Positions 1-8,393 of a stretch of 64,000 nucleotides of DNA are shown piece by piece; position 1 is the first letter of the stretch; each line of letters opens with the position of its first letter. The DNA is from Burkholderiaceae bacterium (GTDB lineage Bacteria; Pseudomonadota; Gammaproteobacteria; Burkholderiales; Burkholderiaceae_A). The position numbers and the translations under genes are program-made. Location: the NCBI GenBank assembly GCA_018401615.1, contig JAGYKN010000004.1, positions 1-64,000 on the forward strand. The letters run 5' to 3'. The notes beneath the pieces were generated by a model, which worked only from the letters and a program-made list of their open reading frames with translations, searched no databases and was not told where the DNA came from.

Positions 1-241
1 CAAGCACGCCGTCGAGGGCCACCCGAGTCAGGGCCACCCCGAGGATGTCGTCGCCCCGCCAGGGGCCATGGCCGAAGAGACCGGTTAGGGAATAGACCGC
101 AATGAGGCTGAGGAGAAGCCAGCCCCGAATGGGGCGAGCGGCACTGGCTGCGAGGCCGGGAAGCGGTCTTGCCTCTCCCCAGCCTGCCAGTCGTTGGCGA
201 GCCTTACGCCTTGGTGCCGGGGCTCGATCCGCCAGAGCCAC
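1..241 (-). CDS. Membrane glycosyltransferase, N-terminal part only (cut by window edge)
   Basis: An open frame of about 80 codons runs off the left edge. I read it from a GTG at 241, which lies inside the 3' end of rpmE2 in another frame. The translation begins with a basic stretch ([17 protein letters not shown]), then a hydrophobic segment ([17 protein letters not shown]), then [13 protein letters not shown] basic cytoplasmic tail, a first membrane helix and an acidic periplasmic loop resemble the start of ArnT/GT39-type lipid-linked sugar transferases; that family assignment is inference from this short segment. There is no clear Shine-Dalgarno sequence, so translation may be coupled to rpmE2. 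Any multi-pass membrane protein with a similar N-terminus cannot be excluded. Confidence 0.45.
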   Translation of the reverse strand, partial: MALADRAPAPRRKARQRLAGWGEARPLPGLAASAARPIRGWLLLSLIAVYSLTGLFGHGPWRGDDILGVALTRVALDGVL

Positions 242-485
242 GCTTGGCGCCGAACTTCTGACGGAACTTCTCGACCCGACCTGCGGTGTCCATCAGCTTT
301 TGGGTCCCGGTGTAGAAGGGATGCGTCTCCGAGCTCGTGTCGAGCTTGTAGAGGGGATAGTCTTTGCCGTCTGTCCATTTCACGGTCTCACGGGTCTGGA
401 CCGTGGAACGGGTCACAAAGCGAAAGTCGTTCGACATGTCGACGAAGACGACTTCTCGGTAGTTGGGATGAATGCCTTCTTTCAT
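204..485 (-). CDS. rpmE2: 50S ribosomal protein L31, type B
   Basis: This 93-residue protein has the L31 pattern: [18 protein letters not shown] at the N-terminus, then SETHPFYTG and [10 protein letters not shown]. It lacks the paired cysteines of zinc-binding L31 (type A), so it is the C-minus form, which in many bacteria replaces the zinc form when zinc is scarce. It sits on the large ribosomal subunit. It lies downstream of rho on the same strand, a common arrangement in betaproteobacteria, with 111 bases between them. The C-terminus is rich in glycine, serine and lysine. No second L31 gene is in the window. Confidence 0.93.
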   Translation of the reverse strand: MKEGIHPNYREVVFVDMSNDFRFVTRSTVQTRETVKWTDGKDYPLYKLDTSSETHPFYTGTQKLMDTAGRVEKFRQKFGAKRGSGGSSPGTKA

Positions 486-596
486 GGTGTGCTCTTCTCT
501 CTGGTGCAGCCTGCCCCTGTTGCTCCCCTGTTTAATGCTTGGCTGATTTGGGGCAGCGGCTCGGCCGTCGGTTTCGGTTCAGCGCAAGAGTGTATC

Positions 597-1859
597 TCAG
601 CTGCCCCGTTTCATCATGTCAAAGAACTCGCCGTTATTTTTGGTCTGGCGAATCTTGTCGAGCAGAAACTCCATCGCCTGGACCTCATCCATGTCGTGGA
701 GCAGCTTGCGGAGGATCCAGATCTTCTGGAGGAGCTCGGGCTTGATGAGGAGCTCTTCCTTTCTGGTGCCAGACCGATTGATGTTGATGGCCGGGTAGAC
801 CCGCTTCTCGGCAAGCCGTCGCTCGAGGTGGACCTCCATGTTGCCGGTGCCCTTGAATTCCTCATAGATGACCTCATCCATTCGGGAGCCGGTCTCAATG
901 AGTGCGGTGGCGATGATGGTCAGTGAACCGCCTTCCTCAATGTTTCTGGCCGCACCGAAAAACCGCTTCGGCCGGTGCAGTGCGTTGGCATCGACACCCC
1001 CCGTGAGCACCTTGCCGGAGGTTGGCACCACGGTGTTGTAGGCCCGGGCAAGCCGCGTGATGGAATCGAGCAGGATGACCACGTCTTTTTTATGCTCAAC
1101 AAGTCGCTTGGCCTTCTCGATGACCATCTCTGCCACCTGGACATGACGCGTGGCAGGCTCATCGAATGTCGAGGCCACCACCTCGCCTCGGACGGAGCGC
1201 TGCATCTCGGTGACCTCCTCTGGGCGCTCATCGATCAGAAGCACGATGAGCACCATCTCGGGATGGTTGGTGGTGATGGCGTGGGCAATGGTCTGCATCA
1301 TCACGGTCTTGCCGCTCTTGGGAGATGCCACCAGGAGGCCCCGCTGACCCTTTCCGATGGGCGAGACCATGTCGATGATGCGGCCCGTGATGTTCTCCTC
1401 ACCCTTCATGTCTCTCTCGAGTTGAATGGGTTCCTCCGGAAAGAGGGGGGTGAGGTTCTCAAAGAGAATCTTGTTCTTCGATGCCTCAGGGGGCTGGCCA
1501 TTGATGACGTCAACCTTGACCAGGGCGAAATAACGCTCGCCGTCTTTGGGGGTGCGCACCTCGCCTTCGACCGAGTCGCCGGTGTGGAGGTTGAATCGAC
1601 GAATCTGCGATGGCGAGAGGTAGATGTCGTCGGTGCTCGCCAGATAAGAAGCCTCTGGTGAACGCAGGAAGCCGAACCCATCGGGCAGGACTTCAAGCAC
1701 ACCATCGCCGAAGATCTGCTCCCCCGTCTTTGCCTTCTTCTTAAGGATGGCAAACATCAGCTCCTGCTTGCGCAGTCGGCTGGCATTCTCAATTTCAAGC
1801 GAGCCAGCGAGTTCAACAAGCTGGGTGACGGGGAGTGCTTTGAGTTCGGAGAGGTACAT
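597..1859 (-). CDS. rho: Transcription termination factor Rho
   Basis: At 420 residues this is the standard proteobacterial length without an insertion domain. The N-terminal helical and cold-shock-like RNA-binding domain (about residues 1-125, with [15 protein letters not shown]) is followed by the RecA-type ATPase with a P-loop at ASPKSGKT and a Walker B region at [16 protein letters not shown]. The conserved R-loop and Q-loop segments ([37 protein letters not shown]) are intact. Rho is a hexameric RNA translocase that ends untranslated transcripts and acts in the cytoplasm. It lies 71 bases after trxA, and the two may be co-transcribed. Confidence 0.98.
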   Translation of the reverse strand: MYLSELKALPVTQLVELAGSLEIENASRLRKQELMFAILKKKAKTGEQIFGDGVLEVLPDGFGFLRSPEASYLASTDDIYLSPSQIRRFNLHTGDSVEGEVRTPKDGERYFALVKVDVINGQPPEASKNKILFENLTPLFPEEPIQLERDMKGEENITGRIIDMVSPIGKGQRGLLVASPKSGKTVMMQTIAHAITTNHPEMVLIVLLIDERPEEVTEMQRSVRGEVVASTFDEPATRHVQVAEMVIEKAKRLVEHKKDVVILLDSITRLARAYNTVVPTSGKVLTGGVDANALHRPKRFFGAARNIEEGGSLTIIATALIETGSRMDEVIYEEFKGTGNMEVHLERRLAEKRVYPAININRSGTRKEELLIKPELLQKIWILRKLLHDMDEVQAMEFLLDKIRQTKNNGEFFDMMKRGS

Positions 1860-1930
1860 GTCGCTTCGGTGGGGCCTAGGTGGCTGAAATGCTCAGGGGT
1901 ATCTGCAGCGCGTCAAGAGTGCTGGAGCGC

Positions 1931-2257
1931 TTAGAGGTGGCTGTCGATCCACCCGGTGAGTTGTGATTTGGCTGCGGCGCCAACCTTCTGGGCGACGACC
2001 GCCCCGTTCTTAAAGAGAATCATGGTGGGGATGCCCCGGATGCCATGCTTTAAGGGCACTGCAGTGTTCTCATCGACGTTGAGTTTGGCCACGACCAGTC
2101 GACCAGCGTAGTCCGTGCCGATCTCTTCAAGGATCGGGGCCACCATCTTGCAGGGGCCGCACCACTCTGCCCAGAAATCCACAAGGACAGGCACGTCGGA
2201 CTTTAAAACATCTGCTTCAAAGCTGGCATCTGTTACGGCTTTAACGTTTTGGCTCAT
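1931..2257 (-). CDS. trxA: Thioredoxin 1
   Basis: A 108-residue protein with the thioredoxin fold and the redox motif WCGPC in [16 protein letters not shown]. The cis-proline loop GIRGIPTM is present. It reduces protein disulfides such as those of ribonucleotide reductase and PAPS reductase, using thioredoxin reductase as electron donor. No signal peptide, so cytoplasmic. It is the first gene of a minus-strand trxA-rho-rpmE2 set. The 151 bases between it and the divergent addB must hold the promoters of both. Confidence 0.97.
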   Translation of the reverse strand: MSQNVKAVTDASFEADVLKSDVPVLVDFWAEWCGPCKMVAPILEEIGTDYAGRLVVAKLNVDENTAVPLKHGIRGIPTMILFKNGAVVAQKVGAAAKSQLTGWIDSHL

Positions 2258-2408
2258 GAGGTCAAGATATAGAGGATGAAGGGTTGGGGTGGGATAAAAA
2301 TCGCTTGGTGAGACTTGATCGGATGTAGGGGCGATGTGCCGGGCGGCTTTCGCGAGGGGATCAACGAATGAGCCCCCGATGGATCAGCGGCCAGAATAGC
2401 ATAGGGCC

Positions 2409-5120
2409 ATGCATCACGCGCAACCTTCTGCCAAACGACTCGCCATTGCCCTGGGCCACTGGCGCGAGCGGGCAGGCTGCTCGCCCTCGGGTGGCGCCAT
2501 CTCTGTGGCTGCTGCGGCTGCCTTGGCCCATGCCCGCGCGAGGCCGGACACCCTGGCCTATGTGAGTGGCCACCATCCAGTTGTGCAAGCCCTGCGCCGA
2601 GCCCTTGCCCAGGATGTCCCGCCCCCCACCCCAGCCTGTCGGCACCCTCTGCCAAGCTGCCTGAGCCTTGCAGATGCCCTCTCTCAGGCCGCTCTGCGTC
2701 GCGGTCGCACCGACCAAGACCTCCCCCGCGCACGTGCAGCCCGGGTCTCCGAGTTGGCGGCTGCCATCGGGTCCTCCCCGGTGTTGTCGGCCGGTGTTGC
2801 GCCCACCGCGCGGGCGGCCTGGCAATTGGCTGCTGAGTGGGCAGAGATCTTCGAGCGTTGGGACTGGCTCATGGTCGCCTGGGTTGCTGAGGGCGCGCCA
2901 ACCGCTGTGGCCGTGGACCTCACCGATGTGACACCCCTGGTGAGCCTGTATCAGGCGTGTTGGGATCCAAACGATCCAGCCATGTGGTTCGAATCCCATC
3001 CGCCCCACGCAGCTGAGCCCACCAGCCTGCTCTGGTGTGGTGTGCACCCACTCGACCTGGTTGATCAGGCTCGGGTTCAGGTGGCGTGGCCTGGTCGTTG
3101 GCAGGCTGTCTGGGTGGAGCCCAATCCGTCTGCTTTGGCCTTGGCCGATGTCTGGCCCGATGTCCGCGACCTCCAGCTTGGTCTGCCGCCAGCACCTGCT
3201 CAATGGGACCCCCCGGCGATTCGCAGCCGAGCCCTGGCCCTTGGCGTGTCTTCGGGTCAACTCTCGATCGACTGTCGCTCCCTTGAGGGCAGCCGGCTCG
3301 AAGCCTGCGCGGGTCTGGCCGTTGAGGTCCTCAACGGCTGGCTGCAGGAGGGGCGAACCGCCTTGGGTGTGGTTCCAGCAGACCGACAGATGGCTCGCCG
3401 AGTGGCCGCAGGCCTGCTGGCCCATGGCGTGCAGATCGATGACCTCTCGGGCTGGTCCCTCGACACGACCCTGGCAGCCACAGCCTTCGAGGGCCTGGTC
3501 CACCTGCTCGAGCGAACCACCTCGCGAGACCAGTTTCTGGGTTGGTTAAATAGCCCGCTGGTGCTTGAAGCCCTCGAGGGGGTGGGCATGCTGGCAGTGG
3601 CCGATCTCGCGGCGATCGATCGCCGCCTGCGCCGCCACGCCTCAGGCCCCCTCGACCTCTCACGTGTCTGGCCCGAACTTGCCGAGCAAGTTGCAGCCTT
3701 GGCCGCCCCATTGGGCCGGGCCAAGACCGTCTGCGATTGGATCACCCAGCTTGAGAATGCCCTGCGGCAGATTGGCCTTGAGGCCGTCTTTCTCAGAGAC
3801 GCAGCGGGCCTGCGCCTGCTCGGTGGGCTGCGGCAACTCGCCTTGGATTTGTCCCAAGAGCCCCCCACCCGATCCACCACCCAGGCTGCGCTGGCCGACA
3901 CCCTCCGAACGCTGCGGTTGCCCATTCGAGCCGATGGCGCCCGAGTGAGAATTGTGAGCCTGGCCGAGGCGGCGCTTGCAGGCTTAGACGGCCTGATTCT
4001 GCTCGGGGCATCCGAGGGTAAATTTCCCGCTCGACTGCCAAACCGGCTGGTCTCGCGCGGGCGTCGAGACACCCTGTTTTGCCTGCCTGATCAGGGCCTC
4101 GAGGAGGCACGCTTTGTCTCCAACCTGGCAGAGGTCTTGGCCCGAGGCGTCTCGGTGGTGGCGATTGCCCAACAAGATGCCGAGGATCAACCCGCCACCT
4201 GGGCCGCCGCCATCGCCCGACTGCACCTCCTGATGCCGGCCATGGCCCCAAGGGCTGCGCATCCCTTGCCCCTTGCGACCACCATGTCCATTGCACCTGC
4301 GAGGCCGCCGGCCATCGAACTCGCGGGCCTGCCCCCGGAGATCGGCGTGTCCACCCTTCAGTCGCTCCCGAGTTGCCCCTATCGATTCCATTGGCAGGCT
4401 GTGCTGGGTCTGTCCACCCTCTCGCCCATGAAGGATCTGGCTGGCCCGGCAGACCTTGGCATGCTGCTGCATCGTCTGTCTGAGGCAGTTGGTGAGGCTG
4501 ATCGTGATCCACCAACGCTGCCGGCCGCTGCCCAAAGTTCGGTCTGGTTGGCGTGGCTTGAGGTCACCCTCACGCAGCTTGCCCAGAACCAAGCCTGGTC
4601 ACCCGACCTCCTCGTGCAGGCACGACCACTCCTGCCGGGTTTTGCAGACTGGCTCGCAGACACGGCCAAGACGCACGATCTGGTCGGGCTCGAACAAGAC
4701 TGGGTGGCAGACCTTCCCCTGAGCGGCATCCGAGTGCGGGGCCGGTCGGATCGCATCGATGCCAAGAGGGGAGGGCGGGGACTGCGGCTGATCGACCTAA
4801 AAATCACCGCTGCCAAAACCCTCCGTCAGCGGCTGCGATCCGCAGGCGGGGCCCTTCAGGTCCAGGCCTACACCTGGCTTGTGAGCGCTGCCGGTCTTGA
4901 TCGCCCTGTGGAGCAGGGGTGCCTGAGTGTCTCTTGGACCGGCGCCGCCTGGGTGCCCTGCAGTGATCAACCAGGGCTGATCAATGCCGCCGATGACGCG
5001 CTGCTTAGGCTTGCGCACGGTCAGCCTGTCCGAGCCCTTGCGGGAGAGGGCGACGGAACCAGCTGCAAAGCCTGTCCTGCAAAGGGCTGCTGCCGCGTGC
5101 AAGATTGGGGACAGCTCTGA
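2409..5120 (+). CDS. addB: AddB-like subunit of an AddAB-type helicase-nuclease
   Basis: This 903-residue protein is the partner of the helicase that follows. The C-terminal third carries a PD-(D/E)XK nuclease: GRSDRIDAKR, then LRLIDLKIT, then QVQAYTWL. An early cysteine (LPSCPYRF) and the terminal CKACPAKGCC cluster match the four-cysteine iron-sulfur staple of AddB-type nucleases. The middle region resembles an inactivated SF1 helicase, and I see no Walker A motif near the N-terminus. AddAB processes double-strand ends for RecA loading and replaces RecBCD in many betaproteobacteria. A -10-like TAGCAT (2397-2402) ends 7 bases before the ATG and there is no Shine-Dalgarno sequence, so the mRNA may be leaderless. 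Confidence 0.85.
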   Translation: MHHAQPSAKRLAIALGHWRERAGCSPSGGAISVAAAAALAHARARPDTLAYVSGHHPVVQALRRALAQDVPPPTPACRHPLPSCLSLADALSQAALRRGRTDQDLPRARAARVSELAAAIGSSPVLSAGVAPTARAAWQLAAEWAEIFERWDWLMVAWVAEGAPTAVAVDLTDVTPLVSLYQACWDPNDPAMWFESHPPHAAEPTSLLWCGVHPLDLVDQARVQVAWPGRWQAVWVEPNPSALALADVWPDVRDLQLGLPPAPAQWDPPAIRSRALALGVSSGQLSIDCRSLEGSRLEACAGLAVEVLNGWLQEGRTALGVVPADRQMARRVAAGLLAHGVQIDDLSGWSLDTTLAATAFEGLVHLLERTTSRDQFLGWLNSPLVLEALEGVGMLAVADLAAIDRRLRRHASGPLDLSRVWPELAEQVAALAAPLGRAKTVCDWITQLENALRQIGLEAVFLRDAAGLRLLGGLRQLALDLSQEPPTRSTTQAALADTLRTLRLPIRADGARVRIVSLAEAALAGLDGLILLGASEGKFPARLPNRLVSRGRRDTLFCLPDQGLEEARFVSNLAEVLARGVSVVAIAQQDAEDQPATWAAAIARLHLLMPAMAPRAAHPLPLATTMSIAPARPPAIELAGLPPEIGVSTLQSLPSCPYRFHWQAVLGLSTLSPMKDLAGPADLGMLLHRLSEAVGEADRDPPTLPAAAQSSVWLAWLEVTLTQLAQNQAWSPDLLVQARPLLPGFADWLADTAKTHDLVGLEQDWVADLPLSGIRVRGRSDRIDAKRGGRGLRLIDLKITAAKTLRQRLRSAGGALQVQAYTWLVSAAGLDRPVEQGCLSVSWTGAAWVPCSDQPGLINAADDALLRLAHGQPVRALAGEGDGTSCKACPAKGCCRVQDWGQL

Positions 5121-7774
5121 TGGACACCCGCATCGTGACGCACCCGTCTCGCTCCGTGGTGGTCGAGGCCTGTGCAGGCAGCGGCAAGACATGGCTGCTC
5201 ACCGCTCGAGTGGTGCGCGCCTTGCTCGAGGGAACACCGCCCGCAGGCATCCTTGCCCTCACCTTTACCGACAAGGCAGCCGCTGAGATGCGAGGCCGCG
5301 TGCGCAACGCCCTTGCTGCCCTCACACGGCTAGAGGGGCCGCAACTGCGCCAGACACTCTCGGAATACGGCATTGAGGGGCAGGCCCTTGAGCGGGCCAT
5401 GTCGTCTGCGCCAAGGGCCTACGAGGCCCTCTTGGTGGCAGATCGTCAGCCCACCATCAGCACCTTTCATGCCTGGTATGCGCAGCTCCTGTCGTATTCG
5501 CCATCGCCTGTGGCGAGCCTCGCAACCCTCGGCCTTGCCTCCCACCCGGGCATGGCAAAGGCAGAGGCATGGGTGAGCTTTGTTGCATCCACCGCCCAAG
5601 ACCCCTCACACCCGATTGGGCAGCTCGCCCAATACATGGGGCTTCGGGCACTGCAGTCGTCAATCTGGGCCTCCCAGGAGGCCTGGCGTGTGGCGCTTTT
5701 GGCCGACGCGGCTGGCGAAGACCTCCTGACTGCTCAGTCCGCAGCCGAGCAGGGCCTTGCGCGATGGGTGGCCCAGACCGCTCCCACCGCAAAAGGCTTG
5801 GCAGCATTTTTTGCTCCCCTTTCAAGGCGCGCCGAGCATGCGCAGGCGCTCTCAAACTGGGATCAAGAATCGGCCCGATCGCTTGGGGCCCTCTTTCTGC
5901 GAGACGCACCTGACGGCGCTGAGCGTCAGATCATCAAGTACCAGTTCGTTCGCAAGGCCGATCGAGTGGCCTGGGCGGGGCATGCTGGGCAGGTTGAGGA
6001 GCAGCTCCTTGAGTTGGTCTCGTCTCTTAATGCGGCCCTTGAGCAGGCCGACCAACGGATCCAAGCAGCCCGCCACCGGATGTTGTGTCGCGTGGCACTG
6101 GCCTGGCAAGACCATTGGTCGGGGTGGGTTGAACGAACCGGAGAGACGGACTACGACGGGCTCGAGGCGGCCGTGGTGAGACTGCTGAAGTCTGACATGG
6201 GGCCTGTCTTGCTGAGCAGGCTCGATTGCCGGTACGAGCAGATCTTGGTCGATGAATTCCAAGACACCAACCCCATTCAGTGGGGGCTGCTGCGGGCCTG
6301 GCTCGATCCCCATGTGGGCCTGAGTGGGCCAGCAGCCGACGCCCCGAAGGTCTTCATCGTGGGTGATCCCAAGCAGTCGATCTACCGTTTTCGGGGAGCC
6401 GACCCACGGGTCTTCTTTGCTGCCCGAGACTGGCTGGTCTCGAACTTCGGTGCGGTCTGCGTTGAGACCGACACCACCCGCCGATGTGCCGGTGAGATTG
6501 TGGGGTTCATGAATCAAGTCTGCCCAGACTGGGGCGGCTCGCGCTACCGTCTGCACCACTGCCATCGCCCAGTCCGGGCCGGGTTCGTGGCCTACCTGGC
6601 CCCGCCCCCTGAGCCCTGCGAGCAGGCCTCGGCCTCAGATGAGCCACGCGATTGGCTCTTGCAGCCCGAGCACCCAAGGGTCAACTCTGCATGGGTCGAA
6701 GAGGGCCGTCGGATCGCGCAGGCCATTCTGACCATCCGGGGTGCCAATCCCTGGCTCGACTGGGGGCAGATTCGGCTCTTGGCGCGCGGCCGCACCCACA
6801 TGGCGGCCTACGAGTCAGCCCTCTCGGAGCGGGGCATTCCGATTCAGAGTGATCGCCGAGGAGGCCTCTTGGAGCAGTCGGAAGTCCAAGACATCCTTGC
6901 CCTCTGTCGATGGCTGTCACATCCATGGTCGAATGCAGACCTGGCCCATGTGCTGCGGTCACCGTTTTTTTCGTGTTCGGATGCAGCGCTTCTCGACATG
7001 GCGCAGGCGGCTCGGCAGTCTGGCCAGACGTGGTGGCAGGTCTTGGCCTGGCCCGACCGAACGACGGCCGAGGGCCCAAGCCTGCGTGCCGCGGCCGAGC
7101 GCCTTGCCACCTGGCGCGGCTGGATGTCGACCCTTCCGGTGCACGACCTGCTTGATCGGATCTTGGCAGACGCGGGGCTCTGGCTGCGGCTGTCGGCCTA
7201 CGGGCAGCAGCGGGTGCCTCAGGTGCAGGCCAATATCGAGAGCCTCTTGGCACTCTCGCTCGAGTGGGATGCCGGACGCTCGCCGAGCGTGGCCCGATTC
7301 GTCCAAGACATGACCACGCTCATTGCACGGGCAGACAATGAGGCGCCGCCGGTTGTGCAGGCGAGTCTCGGCCCCTCAGCCGTGCACATTCAGACCCTGC
7401 ATTCTGCCAAGGGCCTGGAGGCTGAACTCATTATTTTGGCGGGCCTCACCGACACGGGTGGACACGATCAGGGCATCCAGTGGCTCACGCGATGGTCCTC
7501 GGACCGCACCGAACTCCAACAGGTCTCAACCTGGCAGGAGGGCGATGCCCGCGCACCTGAGGTGACCCATGCGCGAGATGAGCAGTCGCAGCTGGTCCAA
7601 GAAGAAACCTTCAATCTCTTTTACGTTGCGGTCACGCGGGCCCGACGCATGCTTTTGCTCAGCTGTGCGAAGGCCTCTGAGTCGCATTGGTTGGCTCGGG
7701 TGAGCCCCCACTGCGAGCCGTGGGTTGGCAGGGCTCCCGCGCTCGGCCCATTTGAGCCCAAGGGGCCGTCTTGA
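5120..7774 (+). CDS. addA: AddA-like UvrD-family helicase (helicase part only)
   Basis: About 884 residues from the ATG at 5120, which overlaps the addB stop as TGATG; a TTG at 5105 is also in frame but has nothing to recommend it. Helicase motifs are complete: Walker A (EACAGSGKTWLL), motif Ia (ALTFTDKAAAEM), Walker B (QILVDEFQDTNPIQW), motif III (VGDPKQSIYRFRGAD), a late motif near HIQTLHSAKGLEAELIILA and motif VI (LFYVAVTRARRMLLL). It unwinds DNA ends as partner of AddB. AddA normally also carries a C-terminal nuclease domain; here the frame stops just after the helicase and that domain is encoded by the next overlapping ORF in another frame. Confidence 0.88.
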   Translation: MDTRIVTHPSRSVVVEACAGSGKTWLLTARVVRALLEGTPPAGILALTFTDKAAAEMRGRVRNALAALTRLEGPQLRQTLSEYGIEGQALERAMSSAPRAYEALLVADRQPTISTFHAWYAQLLSYSPSPVASLATLGLASHPGMAKAEAWVSFVASTAQDPSHPIGQLAQYMGLRALQSSIWASQEAWRVALLADAAGEDLLTAQSAAEQGLARWVAQTAPTAKGLAAFFAPLSRRAEHAQALSNWDQESARSLGALFLRDAPDGAERQIIKYQFVRKADRVAWAGHAGQVEEQLLELVSSLNAALEQADQRIQAARHRMLCRVALAWQDHWSGWVERTGETDYDGLEAAVVRLLKSDMGPVLLSRLDCRYEQILVDEFQDTNPIQWGLLRAWLDPHVGLSGPAADAPKVFIVGDPKQSIYRFRGADPRVFFAARDWLVSNFGAVCVETDTTRRCAGEIVGFMNQVCPDWGGSRYRLHHCHRPVRAGFVAYLAPPPEPCEQASASDEPRDWLLQPEHPRVNSAWVEEGRRIAQAILTIRGANPWLDWGQIRLLARGRTHMAAYESALSERGIPIQSDRRGGLLEQSEVQDILALCRWLSHPWSNADLAHVLRSPFFSCSDAALLDMAQAARQSGQTWWQVLAWPDRTTAEGPSLRAAAERLATWRGWMSTLPVHDLLDRILADAGLWLRLSAYGQQRVPQVQANIESLLALSLEWDAGRSPSVARFVQDMTTLIARADNEAPPVVQASLGPSAVHIQTLHSAKGLEAELIILAGLTDTGGHDQGIQWLTRWSSDRTELQQVSTWQEGDARAPEVTHARDEQSQLVQEETFNLFYVAVTRARRMLLLSCAKASESHWLARVSPHCEPWVGRAPALGPFEPKGPS

Positions 7775-8295
7775 CCCTCCAAGTCGAGTCACTCTCCATC
7801 CGCCTCGGAAAGGCCTTTCATCGCCTGCTTGAGTTTGCCGATCAAATCCCACTGTCGTCGTCAGCCCCCCCTAATTGGCGAAGTGGTCGATGGGGAGCGC
7901 TGCTCGCGCCGTTTGCCCTCTCGGCGTCAGACTGCGGCCAGGTCGGCTCAGCCGCCAGTCGGGTTGTGTCGGACCCGAGCCTGCGCAGCCTGCTCGGGCT
8001 CGACAATCCAGAGGCCATCGTCTGGGTGGAGCGAGAGTGGCCCGACGGCCAGGGTGGTTGGATTCGGCCAGACCGTGTGGTCTGGCTGCCGCCGCCTCAG
8101 GCCATGCGAATCATTGATTTCAAGTGGCGGGTCTTGCCGGCAGAGGAGGCTGACTACGCTGCGCAGCTTCGGGCCTATCAGGCGTGTGTCTCGCCCGCGG
8201 CCGATGGCCTGATCATCACCGCAGAGGGCGGCCATTGGATCCTCACGCAAGAGGGCTTGGTACACTGGCCGTCGGCGGGCCGCCCCGCATTGTGA
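7771..8295 (+). CDS. AddA C-terminal PD-(D/E)XK nuclease as a separate ORF
   Basis: This 174-residue ORF holds the nuclease half expected at the end of AddA. It shows GKAFHRLLEF (motif I histidine and acidic residues), RPDRVVW, the core IIDFKW with aspartate and lysine, and YAAQLRAYQ. The only plausible start is a TTG at 7771 that overlaps the helicase stop as TTGA, so translation would depend on coupling or on a frameshift. A stop at 7753-7755 in this frame limits any recoding site to the last 20 bases of the helicase gene. All catalytic motifs are kept, which argues for function. Its 3' end overlaps the 4.5S RNA gene. Confidence 0.75.
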   Translation: MTLQVESLSIRLGKAFHRLLEFADQIPLSSSAPPNWRSGRWGALLAPFALSASDCGQVGSAASRVVSDPSLRSLLGLDNPEAIVWVEREWPDGQGGWIRPDRVVWLPPPQAMRIIDFKWRVLPAEEADYAAQLRAYQACVSPAADGLIITAEGGHWILTQEGLVHWPSAGRPAL

Positions 8296-8372
8296 GCCTG
8301 TGAATCTGGTCAGGTCGGGAACGAAGCAGCCACAGCGGGTCCTCATGAGTGCCGGGGGTCCGGCTCGCCCCC
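8273..8372 (+). ncRNA. ffs: Signal recognition particle 4.5S RNA
   Basis: The conserved SRP domain IV core is plain: GGTCAGGTCGGGAACGAAGC followed by AGCCACAGCGGG. The ends pair: GGCGGGCCG at 8274-8282 with CGGCTCGCC at 8361-8369 (eight Watson-Crick pairs and one G-U). A run of five T follows. The length of about 100 nt fits the short bacterial form. It lies directly upstream of dnaX, its usual place in many proteobacteria. A -10-like TACACT at 8261-8266 leaves six bases before the predicted 5' end. The first 23 bases overlap the end of the AddA nuclease ORF. Confidence 0.93.
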
Positions 8373-8393
8373 TTTTTCGTTGCACGAGAGACC

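Noticed and set aside
2361-3503. 380-residue minus-strand ORF opposite addB
   Set aside because: Low-complexity shadow of the high-GC addB gene with no recognisable motifs.
8349-8393. Extended dnaX start (GTG 8349)
   Set aside because: It would translate the end of the 4.5S RNA; the conserved protein begins after ATG 8394.
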